A stretch of DNA of 64,000 nt from positions 177,916 through 241,915 of the forward strand of contig JAGVSM010003434.1 of the NCBI GenBank assembly GCA_022494885.1. The letters are read 5' to 3'. This document shows positions 39,201 to 45,097 of the stretch, piece after piece. Below the pieces are notes generated by a model. It was not told the DNA's origin. It did no database searches and was given only the letters and a program-made list of their open reading frames with translations. Source of the stretch: Micrasema longulum. Lineage: Eukaryota > Arthropoda > Insecta > Trichoptera > Brachycentridae. Made by a program: the position numbers and the translations under genes. How positions within the stretch are numbered: position 1 is the stretch's first letter; the number at the start of each line of letters is the position of its first letter.

Positions 39201-42200
39201 GAGAGAGAAAACATTTTTAAGAAGGAAATATGGAAGTCTAGGTATTTACAGGGCTTATGACCTGTCATTGGCTGGTTTAAGTGGCTGGTAATATTGGAAA
39301 ATTGTTTTCAGGCGTTGCCTAGTAGGTGATTTGGTTCAGCCGGATGAATCTCACCCACGTGATAAAGGTTTCAGCTCTTTTACTTCACAAAAATTAACAG
39401 ATGGAAGAGTTGAGGAAATGTGGATGTTGAAACATGGGCAGAATGGTGAATGTAACACAATGTGTAAAGTGGCCACTTAAACCAGCCAATGACAGGTCAT
39501 AAGCCCTGTAAATGCCTAGACTTCCATATTCCCTTTTAAAAAATGTTTTCCTTCTCTGTTGAAATAAATTTAACTATTTATTTCTTTTAAGTTCAATGTG
39601 CAAGAAAAAAAGACTATTCATTTTAAGTTCAATGTGCACATTGAACTTAAAATGAATAGTCAAAATTGTTTGAATTGAGGTCTTCGAAGTCCCCAATGAT
39701 TCGTCACATATCGGTCTTCCTCGATGAGCCTGCGTACAGCATCAACATTTTACTGGGTGACTGCTGTTTTTGGTGCACCGGTCTTTGGATCGTCACTAAG
39801 ACTCAGCCGTCCGCGTATGAATTTGCCATACCAACGAGAAATTGTCAATTGATGTGGTGCTTCATTGCTGAAAACAGGAACCAACTCAGCGAGGCATTCT
39901 TGTTGAGATAATTGTGTTCCAAAGTTATTATTGTGCGAAATTTTTCTCTGTTTTATTTCATCGATTCGAATAACTTGTGAACTTTGACAATCCGCTGCAA
40001 CTACAACACTATACGTATTGCATTGAAACTTTTAACGATTTAGGTTAACTAAAGATGAAGGTTTTTTTTTTATAGTGACATTAGATTCGTGGCGCCCTCT
40101 ATGTCCCTGTATGCAAAACAAAAAAGATAACCCTCGTACCAACCAATATTTTTGCGAAGATATGAAATATTTCTGTAATTTTTTTAATTGTTTTTGTAGC
40201 ATTATTCTAAGTGGTAAAAAAAAGAAAATGTTCCAAAAATTACCTGCGGAGTTTCTTTGACCTCTTTCTCTTCCTCTCCGGGCTGTTTGTTGGTACATAT
40301 AATAGACATCTTCCTTACGTACTCTTGCGCATCCTTCATCTCCCTCTCGCATTCTTTCCAGATTACAGAATCGTTTGGTTTGAGCTGAAAGAATCATAAT
40401 TTTATTAGATTCAATCACCGATTTATAACATAAATTAAAACTATAATATGTTTTAAAAGTTACACATTTTAACTCTTAAAGCCCGCTGGCTCAAAAAAGT
40501 ATATGCGTGGCGGTGTTGGGTCAAATTAGACCCAGTTTTAAATTTCGCCTTTTGGTCATTTTTCTGGGTTATTTAATATTATTCTTTTATCACAATATGC
40601 TTGAACTAAATATAAACATATCTGAAACATTTACTGTGTATATTTGAAAATGTCCTTACAAGACGAAACGCATCACAATGTACCCTTGTGTATATTTTAA
40701 AAAATAAAGTAGAATTAAAATCCAATAAACGTGTTTTATTTTGGATACATTACCATATCTGAAACAGCAACATTTCGTCTCTTCACATTAAAGTTATTTG
40801 CTGAATTTTTAAGGGATTCAGCAAATTGCACGTTGTTTAAAAAGATTTAATTCTCTAGAACCATCTAAGCTAAAGAATGCGTTTATTTCATTCAATCTCT
40901 TGGATCTCCCTTATTCGATACAAGGGCACCGGCGGGATGAGATGAGGGAGGAATACTCACCCACTGGTAGATGTCGTCCAGTGCGATAATGGAATGCTGC
41001 AGCAGCAGCGCTAGGACGGTGTAGAGCCCTGCGGGGGCCCCGGCCGCTTCGTCCGCGTGGCTGGCCAGCTTGAAGCCGAGGACCTCGCATATGATGCGCG
41101 CATCCCCCATGTACGACCGCACCAGCGGGATGAAGAACTCCTCGTGCTCCGGCCGAGACTCGAATGACTCCAGGATTATGTCCAGCACTCGGTTTGGATC
41201 CAAATTGAAACACCCTACGAAAGATTTCAAGATTGATTAAATTTGTCATTTGTGTAATCAGATGGTATAAAATTAAATTTACTTTGTGGTAAAAAATAAA
41301 TAAGTCATTTGAGTATGACCAAATCTTTGTAGACTAATCATCTAGGGACTGATATTGTACAATAAACTAACTGACCTAACTAAACAAAAGACTCGGAAAA
41401 CATTTACAAAAGATATTAAAAATATTAATTTACCATTAACAATAGAGTTTGAATAAGAAAATAAAAATTATTTTTAGTTAAAGTAGTCCACAATGACCAT
41501 TGCTATCGACCGTTATTGCAACGGGTGTGTACTAGTTTTGCATTGGACCGTTGTCTGTTGGACAGTTTTGTATGGGCTGGTATGAATAAACGGATCGTCA
41601 ACAAGAACTCCCGTTTCTCACGGTAAAATAACGGTCATTAACAAAGGCCCCCTAAGGGTGTATAATTTGTTTTTTTTTGACAGTTAAAATTTGAACTTTT
41701 TCTAGATAAACTGATTTAAAAAAAAAACATATTTTATTTTTTCCATTATTTTTTATTCTTGACAGCAGTACGAAAACGCATTTTAACTATGTGTTAAATG
41801 ACGCACTGTAATTATGACTTATATTCGAGTCTCAAGACTCGAAATTTCGAGACTCTCGAAATGTCAAAATTTCGAGACCAGCAGTTTGATACTGAACGCT
41901 TTCTAGGGGATAGAGAACGCGTAGCTATGTAGTTGGATTTGCTAACATTGCAGGAACCATCTTCAGGGTAAACTAATAGTTTAGCCACATAAGTTTACAT
42001 AACATACGATCGAATTATCTAAAAACGGTACCTCCGACAAATAAGTGTCTGTGATTTTTTATTTTATTTACGTATTTGCTATTTTAGTACAATTTTAAAA
42101 ATCAGACTGAGGCTAAATCCGTGCGGCACTACTCGAATGTACGCTAAAGCTGCACATATTTTCCCTTAGCTCTGTCTAGAGCATGATGGCTGCTGGCTAC

Positions 42201-45097
42201 TAGCTGACTTCACCCTCAACTAGTTGTTGATACTGTTATGTTATTTCAGTTAGGCTATTGTGATCTATGTTTGGTGATATAGGGGTAGTTGGTATGTTTT
42301 GTATTCATTTTAATAAAAAGTTAAATCAATAGTATGCCATGATCTGATTTTCGACTACTAGTGACGAACCGAAACTTATTTCAATAAGTTAAATATCACT
42401 CCAAAACGCCCAAAATCAGGCATTTTCATTGAAAAAATTTACGAATTCATTAAAATAAGTGTTACATGAAATAAATTTAACAAGGAAATTTGTTTATTTT
42501 GGGCGCTTTTAGGTTTGTTGTTATGTTATACATATAGTAACAGTTCTTTCATGTACGCTATAGGAACATTAATTTATAAATTATAAAGAATTACAAAAAT
42601 ATAAATATGAAAGATCTTAGAACTCACTCCTTCGAAACGGCGGCTGAAACTGCAGATGAAACTCAAATTACTAACCAAAACTGGCCACATCAGAACCGAA
42701 ATTTTCGTTTGGTCACTATTAGCTACATTCACTATTTTTATATGAATTATCGCTAGTATCGAATAGTCTCAAAGTCTCAAAAAGTATAGAAATTTCGAGT
42801 CTCTTCTCAGTTTTGAGACTGAAAATTATGTCAAGACTGGAAGCCTAACTGTAATCCTCCTACATTATTACATAAGAATCGGTACTTACCTATTAATGAC
42901 TTGATTATTTCTAAAATACTTTTGGCATCAATTTTTCCTGAGATTTCTTGATTCAACTCGACTATTAACTTGGCATATCCTTCACTCTCTTCTCGGAACA
43001 GATTAAACTTTCGCTGTTTATAACTAAAAATAAATATTAAAGACATCTTAAAAAATAGATATAACATTTATGTTTTAATTTTTACAACACTGTTAGTATT
43101 ACAACTTGCCATCACATAAATAAAAATAAATGAGTAAGTTTATTGGTTCTTTTTTATTTACCAAACTAAGCTGAAATTTTGCTATGATTTTTGTAATTTT
43201 AAAAATTCACACCGAAATTTCGATATTACACAGATCGCGGCGTCGCAGGTTTAAGCCTGTGAATTTTTCTGACATTTAAAAGTAGAACCCCCTACCCGCT
43301 AAGTGTAAAAATAAGCAAAACGTCGAAAAACATGGCTGGCCGAAAACTATAAATCTATCACAACACAACGCTAAACAAACTTGTGACTTTTTAAAGTGCT
43401 TAGTTCACTTTTATCATAGCCATTTTTATTGCATTTTAATACATTTTTGAAATACTTCGCAACACAATGAGGAAGTTCAGTGGTTTTAATAAAATATATA
43501 TTTATTAATAGAATATCAACCTAAGCCAATTTAAAAAATAAATATTTTTTTGTATTGTATTATCAGCAGTATGATTTTTGAAATTTTGTGATTTTGAAAT
43601 TATTCCGCCTGTGATGTCACAAGCTTATATTTGGTGAGTTCTACTGATTGGTGGGTTGGTTTCTCATAAACCGGAAACCCATCACAACACTATCATTGGT
43701 TGATTTAGAAGAGGTAGTGAAGTCGTTCAAAGCAGTTAATTTTTCTTAATGTCATTTTTATTAATATTTTCATGCATTTTTGAGAGCCATCGCCGTACAA
43801 TTAAATGCTCTAATTTTTACATAAGAAAATATTTTTTATTTCCAATTTCATGTACCACTGAACTTCCTCATTGTATATCTATTTAATCATGGCAGATTGA
43901 CTCTAAAATTTGAATAAAAAATATTGTGTATAAGTGGTCTACATTTAGTACAATATTTTTTGTAGAATGTTTTAAATAATTAGGACCTAAATTACAATGG
44001 GAGGTTGACATTAATCTTTAATTTTATCTACACAGTAAAATTAAGTTTTCTATGTGAAAAGCAGAATATGCACACATTTTTATCTTCTAAACATGTTCAA
44101 TTATAGGTTACCAACGAAGATACTTTAGACGTTCATGCAAATATACTCATTTTCGTACACAAATACAGTTTTTTTTTTACAGACAGTCAAAGACAACTCT
44201 GTTAACTTCCCATTGTAATCGGGGCCCAAGTAGAGCTATCACTCAAAATTGTGCTAACTTGGAAAATACATAAAAATATTTATTCATCACAATTAATTTA
44301 AAATAAACTTACTAAAGTTTAGTCTTGATTTTGATAAACTTAGTGTAAAAGTTTTTGTTCTTGAGAGTTCCAACGTCTTGGAGGGTGTCAATTTCCAACC
44401 GTTCTTTCAACAATTTATCGGAAATAAATTTTTCAGTTTCTCTCACAATGAAACAAAACTTGCTTCTTTCTTCCGTGGGAGTTTCCGTACAAGTTTCGGA
44501 GTCAATGATACAAGCGACGTCCAAGATTATTGAAGGCATGTCTGTGTGAAGATTCTGTCAACAAAAACATGACACTTAGAGAAAAACAGAGATATAATCG
44601 ATGCCGATACTTGTTACAGAAAGGTGAAAAGATTTTCAAATATTAGATACGTTGACTAAAGATATAAAAATCATATTGACTTACACTTATTTCTCCTAGG
44701 GTATTAACGACAGCTTCTTTTCTAAGATTTCCGCGAACTCCCTTTATGAACAGTTCATACAACGCTCTGGAAATGCCGGTCAACTTTCCGGTTTTACTAA
44801 GTAAAGGTGTTTTATCTGGATCTTTGATATAAGATTTTAAAATCTTTAAGCTGGAATAAACATTGTCGAATAAGAAGCGGTATTTACATAGTAAACTATC
44901 ATAACACACGTGATGAATGCGAATGTGCAGAAAACAATGTAGAGTAGCTGAAGTCTTCAAATAATATTAATATATAGCCACTAAATTATTTTAAAAAAGA
45001 AACTTAATTACAAAATTGTTTATTTATTGACTCACAACTCAGATTTTCCCGTTTTTTCCCACGACTCCCATATTTCTGGTCCCCAGTCGGTAGCCAT
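9142..45097 (-). CDS. THOC2: THO complex subunit 2 (THOC2/Tho2), whole gene, about 26 coding exons
   Basis: The gene spans about 36 kb on the minus strand. Seen: exons listed separately below join with GT-AG introns and compatible phases into about 1,427 codons plus a short uncertain end. The human protein is about 1,590 residues, so this one is slightly short, mainly in the tail. Blocks such as [54 protein letters not shown] and [10 protein letters not shown] are diagnostic of THOC2. Known of the family: THOC2 is the nuclear scaffold of THO, which with UAP56 and ALYREF forms TREX and links transcription to mRNA export. Order of parts: helical N-terminal region (residues 1-560), middle repeats, Tho2 core (about 870-1,150), then a basic Ser/Lys/Arg-rich tail (1,200 to the end). 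It lies head-to-tail downstream of the cyclin D 3' end. Introns are crowded with MITEs and SINEs, but none interrupts an exon. I saw no clear promoter motif upstream. Confidence 0.95.
9495..9700 (-). repeat. Dispersed repeat with partner at 53.67-53.85 kb
   Basis: GGCATTG, TGTGACGGAGGCATTG, the CTAGGGTAGAAAAG block and ACAGCTGCGGGT also occur at 53,675-53,850 in the opposite orientation. Family not recognised. Confidence 0.6.
9811..10666 (-). mobile_element. Tigger/pogo DNA transposon, internally deleted, with intact ends
   Basis: It begins CAGTGGTGCCTCACACAACG and ends with the imperfect complement, TGCGAGGCACCACTG. TA lies on both sides as the target duplication. Subterminal AAGTTCGTT(G/A)TG repeats occur in both ends. 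Only the last third of the transposase gene remains (next entry), so this 856-bp copy cannot move by itself. It sits in the last or penultimate intron of THOC2. Confidence 0.9.
10039..10464 (-). pseudogene. Tigger transposase C-terminal fragment
   Basis: An open frame to the TAA at 10,041-10,039. It reads [20 protein letters not shown], a Gln-rich linker, then [40 protein letters not shown] and a Lys/Asp-rich end. This is the conserved tail of Tigger/jerky-type pogo transposases, after the DDE domain. The DNA-binding (CENP-B-like) and catalytic domains are deleted. Confidence 0.85.
11170..11224 (-). CDS. THOC2: THOC2 exon 25 (tail)
   Basis: The acceptor TTTGTGTACAG precedes [18 protein letters not shown] plus G, then a GTATGT donor. 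Residues 1,410-1,427. It aligns with the DLTKRRKEENG segment near the vertebrate C-terminus. Of the three frames, the one dictated by exon 24 is the one that reads this way. Phase 0 in, phase 1 out. Confidence 0.75.
11335..11690. repeat. Fold-back family C, one arm plus spacer
   Basis: TTATGACCAATCATTGGCTG, GTTTAAGTGGCCACTTTACA and CACTGTGTAACATTCACCAT, then the GTCCAAATGCTTGCAGA end. The same modules build the symmetric copy at 39.11-39.59 kb and copies at 16.93, 46.10, 50.63 and 52.41 kb. Confidence 0.75.
11701..11967 (+). pseudogene. Likely LINE ORF2 tail
   Basis: 88 codons with [20 protein letters not shown], resembling the YNTR....LY.P.. tail of Jockey/CR1 reverse transcriptases, followed by [14 protein letters not shown]. 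Weak similarity; not a host gene. Confidence 0.45.
12405..12667 (-). mobile_element. MITE family B, copy 4 (one end missing)
   Basis: Shares TCAGCGCTACGATTTTTTTA, GACGTCAC, ATCATTGGTT and the terminal TTGACCTTCCTC with copies at 43.5, 49.7 and 51.6 kb. The far end is eroded. Confidence 0.7.
12845..12997 (-). CDS. THOC2: THOC2 exon 24 (tail)
   Basis: The acceptor GTGGTTACAG precedes [20 protein letters not shown] and the exon ends [12 protein letters not shown] before GTAAGT. Residues 1,359-1,409. [15 protein letters not shown] corresponds to the EKDRKERKRD stretch near the vertebrate C-terminus. It is 153 nt, phase 0 on both sides. The intron upstream is about 8.5 kb and could hide another exon with a length divisible by three. 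Confidence 0.75.
13433..14188. repeat. Long fold-back element (about 110-bp arms)
   Basis: The left arm (13,433-13,543) starts ATTTTATTTGATTACAAGCC; the right arm (14,068-14,188) is its imperfect complement (GGCTTGTAATCAAATAAAAT). The middle is about 520 bases and related to 860-1,265. No frame of interest. Confidence 0.75.
14560..15060 (+). pseudogene. LINE reverse transcriptase C-terminal remnant
   Basis: Reads [39 protein letters not shown] and [14 protein letters not shown], then [10 protein letters not shown]. The YGI..WG...K..L..L...QK..IKI pattern is the classical thumb region of Jockey/CR1-type reverse transcriptases. 113 codons are open; 5'-truncated and degraded after 14,945. Confidence 0.75.
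16621..16805 (+). repeat. tRNA-derived SINE, family A, copy 2
   Basis: GCGGCCTCCGTGGTGTAGTG, then GGTTCTGGGTTCGATTCCCG, CTCAAGCCTGG and a GGTGC-poly(A) tail. Full length, close to the consensus of the copies here. Confidence 0.9.
16925..17070. repeat. Fold-back family C, single arm
   Basis: Carries GGAATATGGAAGTCTAGGCA, CAGGGCTTATGATCTGTCGT and CACTGTGTAACATTCACCAT. Confidence 0.65.
18113..19256. mobile_element. Pogo-like non-autonomous DNA transposon, copy 2, split by a MITE
   Basis: Starts CAGTAAAACC after TA and ends ACTG before TA. The right terminus is interrupted: GTTTTACT occurs at 19,011-19,018 and again at 19,248-19,255, flanking a 229-bp MITE. The body matches copy 1 (5,971-6,966), including the AAAATG.....ATCAAGGTAAAT stretch. 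Confidence 0.85.
19019..19247. mobile_element. hAT-like MITE with an 8-bp target duplication
   Basis: Ends are (CT)AGAGTAATAA...TTATTACTCGGAT. It is flanked by a perfect GTTTTACT duplication made from the host element's own terminus. Eight bases is the hAT signature. A sister copy lies at 54.89-55.14 kb. No coding capacity. Confidence 0.85.
21545..21585 (-). CDS. THOC2: THOC2 exon 23 (tail micro-exon)
   Basis: A 41-nt exon encoding [14 protein letters not shown], between the acceptor TTTATTTCAG and a GTTAGT donor. Joined to exon 22 it gives [14 protein letters not shown], which matches the short conserved EPEREQKRRKID motif in the tail of vertebrate THOC2. Residues 1,344-1,358. Phase 1 in, phase 0 out. 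Read-through of the donor would add about 18 codons and then TGA, a possible alternative end. Confidence 0.85.
23062..23218 (-). CDS. THOC2: THOC2 exon 22 (tail)
   Basis: The acceptor CCTTCTTCAG precedes [20 protein letters not shown] and the exon ends HSLDSQER plus G before GTACCG. Residues 1,293-1,344. It contains a Gly run ([12 protein letters not shown]) and a Ser/Asn stretch ([12 protein letters not shown]). The donor is weak after the GT. Phase 0 in, phase 1 out. Confidence 0.82.
23435..23618 (+). repeat. tRNA-derived SINE, family A, copy 3
   Basis: GCGGCCTCTGTGGTGTAGTG, GGTTTCGGGTTTGATTCTTG, then the middle region and a GGTGC tail ending in an (ATA)n microsatellite. B box diverged (C to T changes), so it is an older copy. 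Confidence 0.88.
23670..24600. repeat. Diverged hAT-like repeat, related to 42.36, 52.0 and 63.3 kb
   Basis: Starts TAGTGACAGACCGAAGTTTC, carries CGGGATGTGTCGCATTAC..TTCAGCTGTACTCGG and later TTTTGTGATTTGTTGACTA and TCTAAGATCTTTCATAT, blocks found again at 52.0-52.3 and 63.3-64.0 kb. Old; boundaries approximate. Confidence 0.5.
24675..24816 (-). CDS. THOC2: THOC2 exon 21 (tail)
   Basis: The acceptor CTGTTTAG leads into [20 protein letters not shown] and the exon ends [13 protein letters not shown] before GTGAGT. Residues 1,245-1,292. Arg/Ser/Asp-rich and GC-rich. Phase 2 in, phase 0 out, consistent with both neighbours. Confidence 0.83.
25091..25193 (-). CDS. THOC2: THOC2 exon 20 (tail)
   Basis: The acceptor TTGTTTCAG precedes [20 protein letters not shown] and the exon ends SKRDTSQ plus two bases before GTAAGA. 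Residues 1,210-1,245. Low-complexity Lys/Glu/Ser, typical of the THOC2 C-terminal tail, so called on position, phase (1 in, 2 out) and splice sites rather than strict similarity. Confidence 0.85.
25347..25533 (-). CDS. THOC2: THOC2 exon 19
   Basis: The acceptor AATATTAG precedes [20 protein letters not shown] and the exon ends GEQKTS plus G before GTAAAT. Residues 1,149-1,210. [18 protein letters not shown] and [11 protein letters not shown] match the conserved end of the globular part. An Ala/Pro-rich stretch then opens the disordered tail. Phase 0 in, phase 1 out. Confidence 0.96.
25910..26078 (-). CDS. THOC2: THOC2 exon 18
   Basis: The acceptor TTATTTCAG leads into [20 protein letters not shown] and the exon ends [10 protein letters not shown] before GTAAAC. 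Residues 1,092-1,148, the end of the Tho2 core. HKWHYK.TKA and [19 protein letters not shown] are conserved. Phase 2 in, phase 0 out. Confidence 0.97.
26294..26514 (-). CDS. THOC2: THOC2 exon 17
   Basis: The acceptor TCAATCAG precedes [20 protein letters not shown] and the exon ends DYVGYENY plus two bases before GTATTT. Residues 1,019-1,092. It carries the Tho2-core signature DI.YTV...TE.EA.RYGRFL, then KWH.D and GYENYR. Phase 0 in, phase 2 out. Confidence 0.97.
26650..27460 (-). pseudogene. Mariner transposase relic in two pieces
   Basis: 27,210-27,380 reads [52 protein letters not shown] then a stop. 26,660-26,870 reads [33 protein letters not shown] near the usual C-terminus. The catalytic middle is missing. 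It lies inside a THOC2 intron on the same strand. Confidence 0.8.
28052..28300 (-). CDS. THOC2: THOC2 exon 16
   Basis: The acceptor GCTTGTAG precedes [20 protein letters not shown] and the exon ends FSTLLCYDR before GTAATT. Residues 936-1,018 within the Tho2 core. [20 protein letters not shown] and [13 protein letters not shown] are near-identical to other animal THOC2 proteins. Phase 0 on both sides. Confidence 0.98.
28548..28715 (-). repeat. tRNA-derived SINE, family A, copy 4
   Basis: Minus-strand CCTCCGTGGTGTAGTGGTTA A box and GGTTCGATTCCCTG B box, the CTCAAGCCTGGGCTGTAATT middle and a tail of TTTTTCGCACCAC on the plus strand. Confidence 0.88.
29549..29752 (-). CDS. THOC2: THOC2 exon 15
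   Basis: The acceptor GTATTTAG precedes [20 protein letters not shown] and the exon ends [10 protein letters not shown] before GTAAAC. Residues 868-935, the start of the Tho2 core domain. [20 protein letters not shown] is diagnostic. An Ala/Gly-rich stretch ([16 protein letters not shown]) lies in the following coiled-coil-like linker. Phase 0 on both sides. Confidence 0.97.
30279..30485 (-). CDS. THOC2: THOC2 exon 14
   Basis: The acceptor TTTGATGCAG precedes [20 protein letters not shown] and the exon ends STTLPLK before a GTACTG donor. Residues 799-867. [20 protein letters not shown] matches the family's [20 protein letters not shown]. The exon is 207 nt, phase 0 on both sides. It leads into the Tho2 core. 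Confidence 0.95.
30690..30915 (-). pseudogene. LINE 3'-end fragment (same family as 4,323-4,874)
   Basis: Plus-strand landmarks GGGTAGGCAGAGAGGATAGA, GCATACAGATCTCGCTTCCT and CATCTTCAAGTATTTGATAG match the inverted LINE coding end at 4.34-4.53 kb. Degraded. Confidence 0.7.
31147..31540 (-). mobile_element. Pogo-like element, half copy
   Basis: AGTAAAACCCATGTTTTACG at one end, then GTGATACC/GGTATCACC and the rest of the 3' half of the family in inverted orientation. The other half is missing. A 25-base terminal scrap also lies at 26,197. Confidence 0.65.
31654..31941 (-). CDS. THOC2: THOC2 exon 13
   Basis: The acceptor TTAATTCAG precedes [20 protein letters not shown]; the exon ends YSSRLPPIE before GTAGTG. 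Residues 703-798. [32 protein letters not shown] and AFLA are conserved. The exon is 288 nt, phase 0 on both sides, and strongly GC-rich against AT-rich flanks. Confidence 0.97.
32721..32838 (-). CDS. THOC2: THOC2 exon 12
   Basis: The acceptor GGTTTTCAG leads into [17 protein letters not shown] and the exon ends SGGELLRGE before a GTATGT donor. Residues 663-702. The segment [26 protein letters not shown] is nearly identical across animals. Phase 2 in, phase 0 out. Confidence 0.97.
33296..34239. mobile_element. Pogo-like non-autonomous DNA transposon, copy 3
   Basis: CAGTAAAAAC...GGGGTTGTACTG with TA on both sides. Internal blocks as in copies 1 and 2, including TGATGCGTCAAAA, the CCGCG patch and GTGATACTGTGTAAATAAA. 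It lies in the intron between THOC2 exons 11 and 12. Confidence 0.85.
34538..34772 (-). CDS. THOC2: THOC2 exon 11
   Basis: The acceptor GTCTGCAG precedes [19 protein letters not shown] and the exon ends VVNQLKAQK plus two bases before GTAACA. Residues 585-663. [27 protein letters not shown] and [10 protein letters not shown] are conserved. A Gly/Arg-rich insert ([14 protein letters not shown]) replaces a charged loop. Phase 1 in, phase 2 out. Confidence 0.97.
35651..35874 (-). CDS. THOC2: THOC2 exon 10
   Basis: The acceptor GATTACAG leads into [19 protein letters not shown] and the exon ends QIQIYDNLI plus G before a GTAAGT donor. Residues 510-584. It contains [18 protein letters not shown] and [19 protein letters not shown], among the strongest THOC2 signatures. 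Phase 2 in, phase 1 out. Confidence 0.97.
36255..36480 (+). pseudogene. LINE RNase H / C-terminal zinc-finger remnant
   Basis: Reads [12 protein letters not shown], then [20 protein letters not shown] with one frame change between. LTGH plus CxxC...H..CEC is the RNase H end and CCHC-like finger of I/R1-type LINEs. A scrap of the same tail (CAGGGTACCCATCACAATAG) lies at 34.88-34.97 kb. Confidence 0.7.
36508..36677 (-). CDS. THOC2: THOC2 exon 9
   Basis: A TTTTAG acceptor precedes [19 protein letters not shown] and the exon ends LLKLYSYQF plus two bases. Residues 454-510. [18 protein letters not shown] is the conserved LPSLSLMDCNACMSEELW block. The donor GTTGGT is non-consensus after GT, followed by a long T run. 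Phase 0 in, phase 2 out. Confidence 0.93.
36840..37005 (-). CDS. THOC2: THOC2 exon 8
   Basis: The acceptor ATCTGTTTAG precedes [19 protein letters not shown], then [20 protein letters not shown] and DPVLMYK before a GTGTGT donor. Residues 398-453. The [23 protein letters not shown] segment is the counterpart of EDLRRDVF..LGPHLSHDP in vertebrates. Phase 2 in, phase 0 out. Confidence 0.93.
37395..37590 (-). pseudogene. LINE 3'-end scrap
   Basis: CATCACGCCATTTCCCCGTA, GGCAGAGATAATGGACCGCC and CTGATCATGCCACGTCTTC match the family of 4,323-4,874 (coding end on the minus strand). The same piece occurs at 3,090-3,165. Confidence 0.6.
38790..38983 (-). CDS. THOC2: THOC2 exon 7
   Basis: Encodes [20 protein letters not shown] through ATIHPLYT; residues 334-398. 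[14 protein letters not shown] aligns with the NQKLGLLEALLKIGDW motif. The acceptor is weak: either CTGAGCAG or, three bases upstream, TATCTGAG, which would add one Gln without changing frame. The donor is GTAAAT. Phase 0 in, phase 2 out. Confidence 0.9.
39108..39590. repeat. Fold-back family C, symmetric copy
   Basis: The left part runs TGTCCAAATGCTTGCAGACT ... GGAAGTCTAGG.ATTTACAG, GGCTTATGACCTGTCATTGG; the right part repeats the latter in inverted form (CCAATGACAGGTCATAAGCC). Paired arms of about 85-100 bases enclose about 180 bases. This is the best template for the family. Confidence 0.8.
39612..39661. repeat. Perfect 50-bp palindrome
   Basis: From GACTATTCATTTTAAGTTCA to its exact complement with centre TGCA at 636/637 and no spacer. 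Half of the arm is also repeated directly just upstream (39,589-39,605). See findings. Confidence 0.95.
39665..39990 (-). pseudogene. Mariner-type transposase N-terminal relic
   Basis: The minus strand reads [53 protein letters not shown] with one stop nearby. This matches the helix-turn-helix region of a mariner subfamily (LTQQECL..L...F..EAPS..TV.RW...F..GR.SL.D). No DDE domain. Confidence 0.7.
40244..40384 (-). CDS. THOC2: THOC2 exon 6
   Basis: The acceptor TTCTTTCAG precedes [20 protein letters not shown] and the exon ends KEVKETPQ before a GTAATT donor. Residues 287-333. It is a charged helical stretch ([12 protein letters not shown], then GEEEKEVKE) equivalent to the acidic linker of the vertebrate protein. 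It is 141 nt long, phase 0 on both sides. Confidence 0.92.
40961..41214 (-). CDS. THOC2: THOC2 exon 5
   Basis: The acceptor TTTCGTAG leads into [18 protein letters not shown] and the exon ends ALDDIYQW before a GTGAGT donor. Residues 202-286. SRPEHEEFF and [12 protein letters not shown] match the conserved N-terminal domain. A short Ala/Gly-rich loop (DEAAGAPAG) is an insect-specific variation. The exon is markedly more GC-rich than its flanks. Phase 1 in, phase 0 out. Confidence 0.96.
42359..42718. mobile_element. hAT-like MITE, 360 bp
   Basis: TAGTGACGAACCGAAACTT at the left and AAATTTTCGTTTGGTCACTA at the right form inverted ends. No frame. It sits inside a larger AT-rich repeat bounded by CGAGTCTCAAGAC motifs (41.83 and 42.82 kb), within THOC2 intron 4. 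Confidence 0.7.
42890..43023 (-). CDS. THOC2: THOC2 exon 4
   Basis: The acceptor ATTTTTAG precedes [18 protein letters not shown] and the exon runs through [10 protein letters not shown] to a GTAAGT donor. Residues 157-201. The [15 protein letters not shown] block is nearly invariant in THOC2 proteins. Phase 2 in, phase 1 out. The intron upstream (43.0-44.3 kb) holds a complete 401-bp MITE. Confidence 0.95.
43469..43869. mobile_element. MITE family B, copy 3, complete (401 bp)
   Basis: GAGGAAGTTCAGTGGTTTTA at one end and ACCACTGAACTTCCTC at the other, flanked by AT on both sides. Internal GATGTCACAAG and ATCATTGGTTGATT blocks are shared with copies 1, 2 and 4. Confidence 0.85.
44313..44554 (-). 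CDS. THOC2: THOC2 exon 3
   Basis: The acceptor GTTGACAG leads into [18 protein letters not shown] and the exon ends KFIKIKTKL plus two bases before a GTAAGT donor. Residues 77-157. Recognisable family features are a stretch of acidic and Thr residues after the [11 protein letters not shown] helix, then [16 protein letters not shown] and the KIKTKL motif. Phase 0 in, phase 2 out. Confidence 0.93.
44685..44850 (-). CDS. THOC2: THOC2 exon 2
   Basis: A TTTATTCCAG acceptor precedes [13 protein letters not shown] and the exon ends TLGEIS before a GTAAGT donor. It covers residues 21-76, part of the helical N-terminal region, including [15 protein letters not shown], which aligns with the ALYELSYHVIKG stretch of the family. 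Phase 2 in, phase 0 out. Confidence 0.93.
45036..45097 (-). CDS. THOC2: THOC2 exon 1 (start codon exon)
   Basis: Starts at the ATG read down from 45,097, in the context AAAAATGG. It encodes [20 protein letters not shown] and the first two bases of the next codon. A GTGAGT donor follows at 45,035. The Trp-rich [16 protein letters not shown] start matches the usual THOC2 beginning (W...NWEKSGRGEF in vertebrates), which supports this start. Residues 1-21, phase 2 out. Confidence 0.9.
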
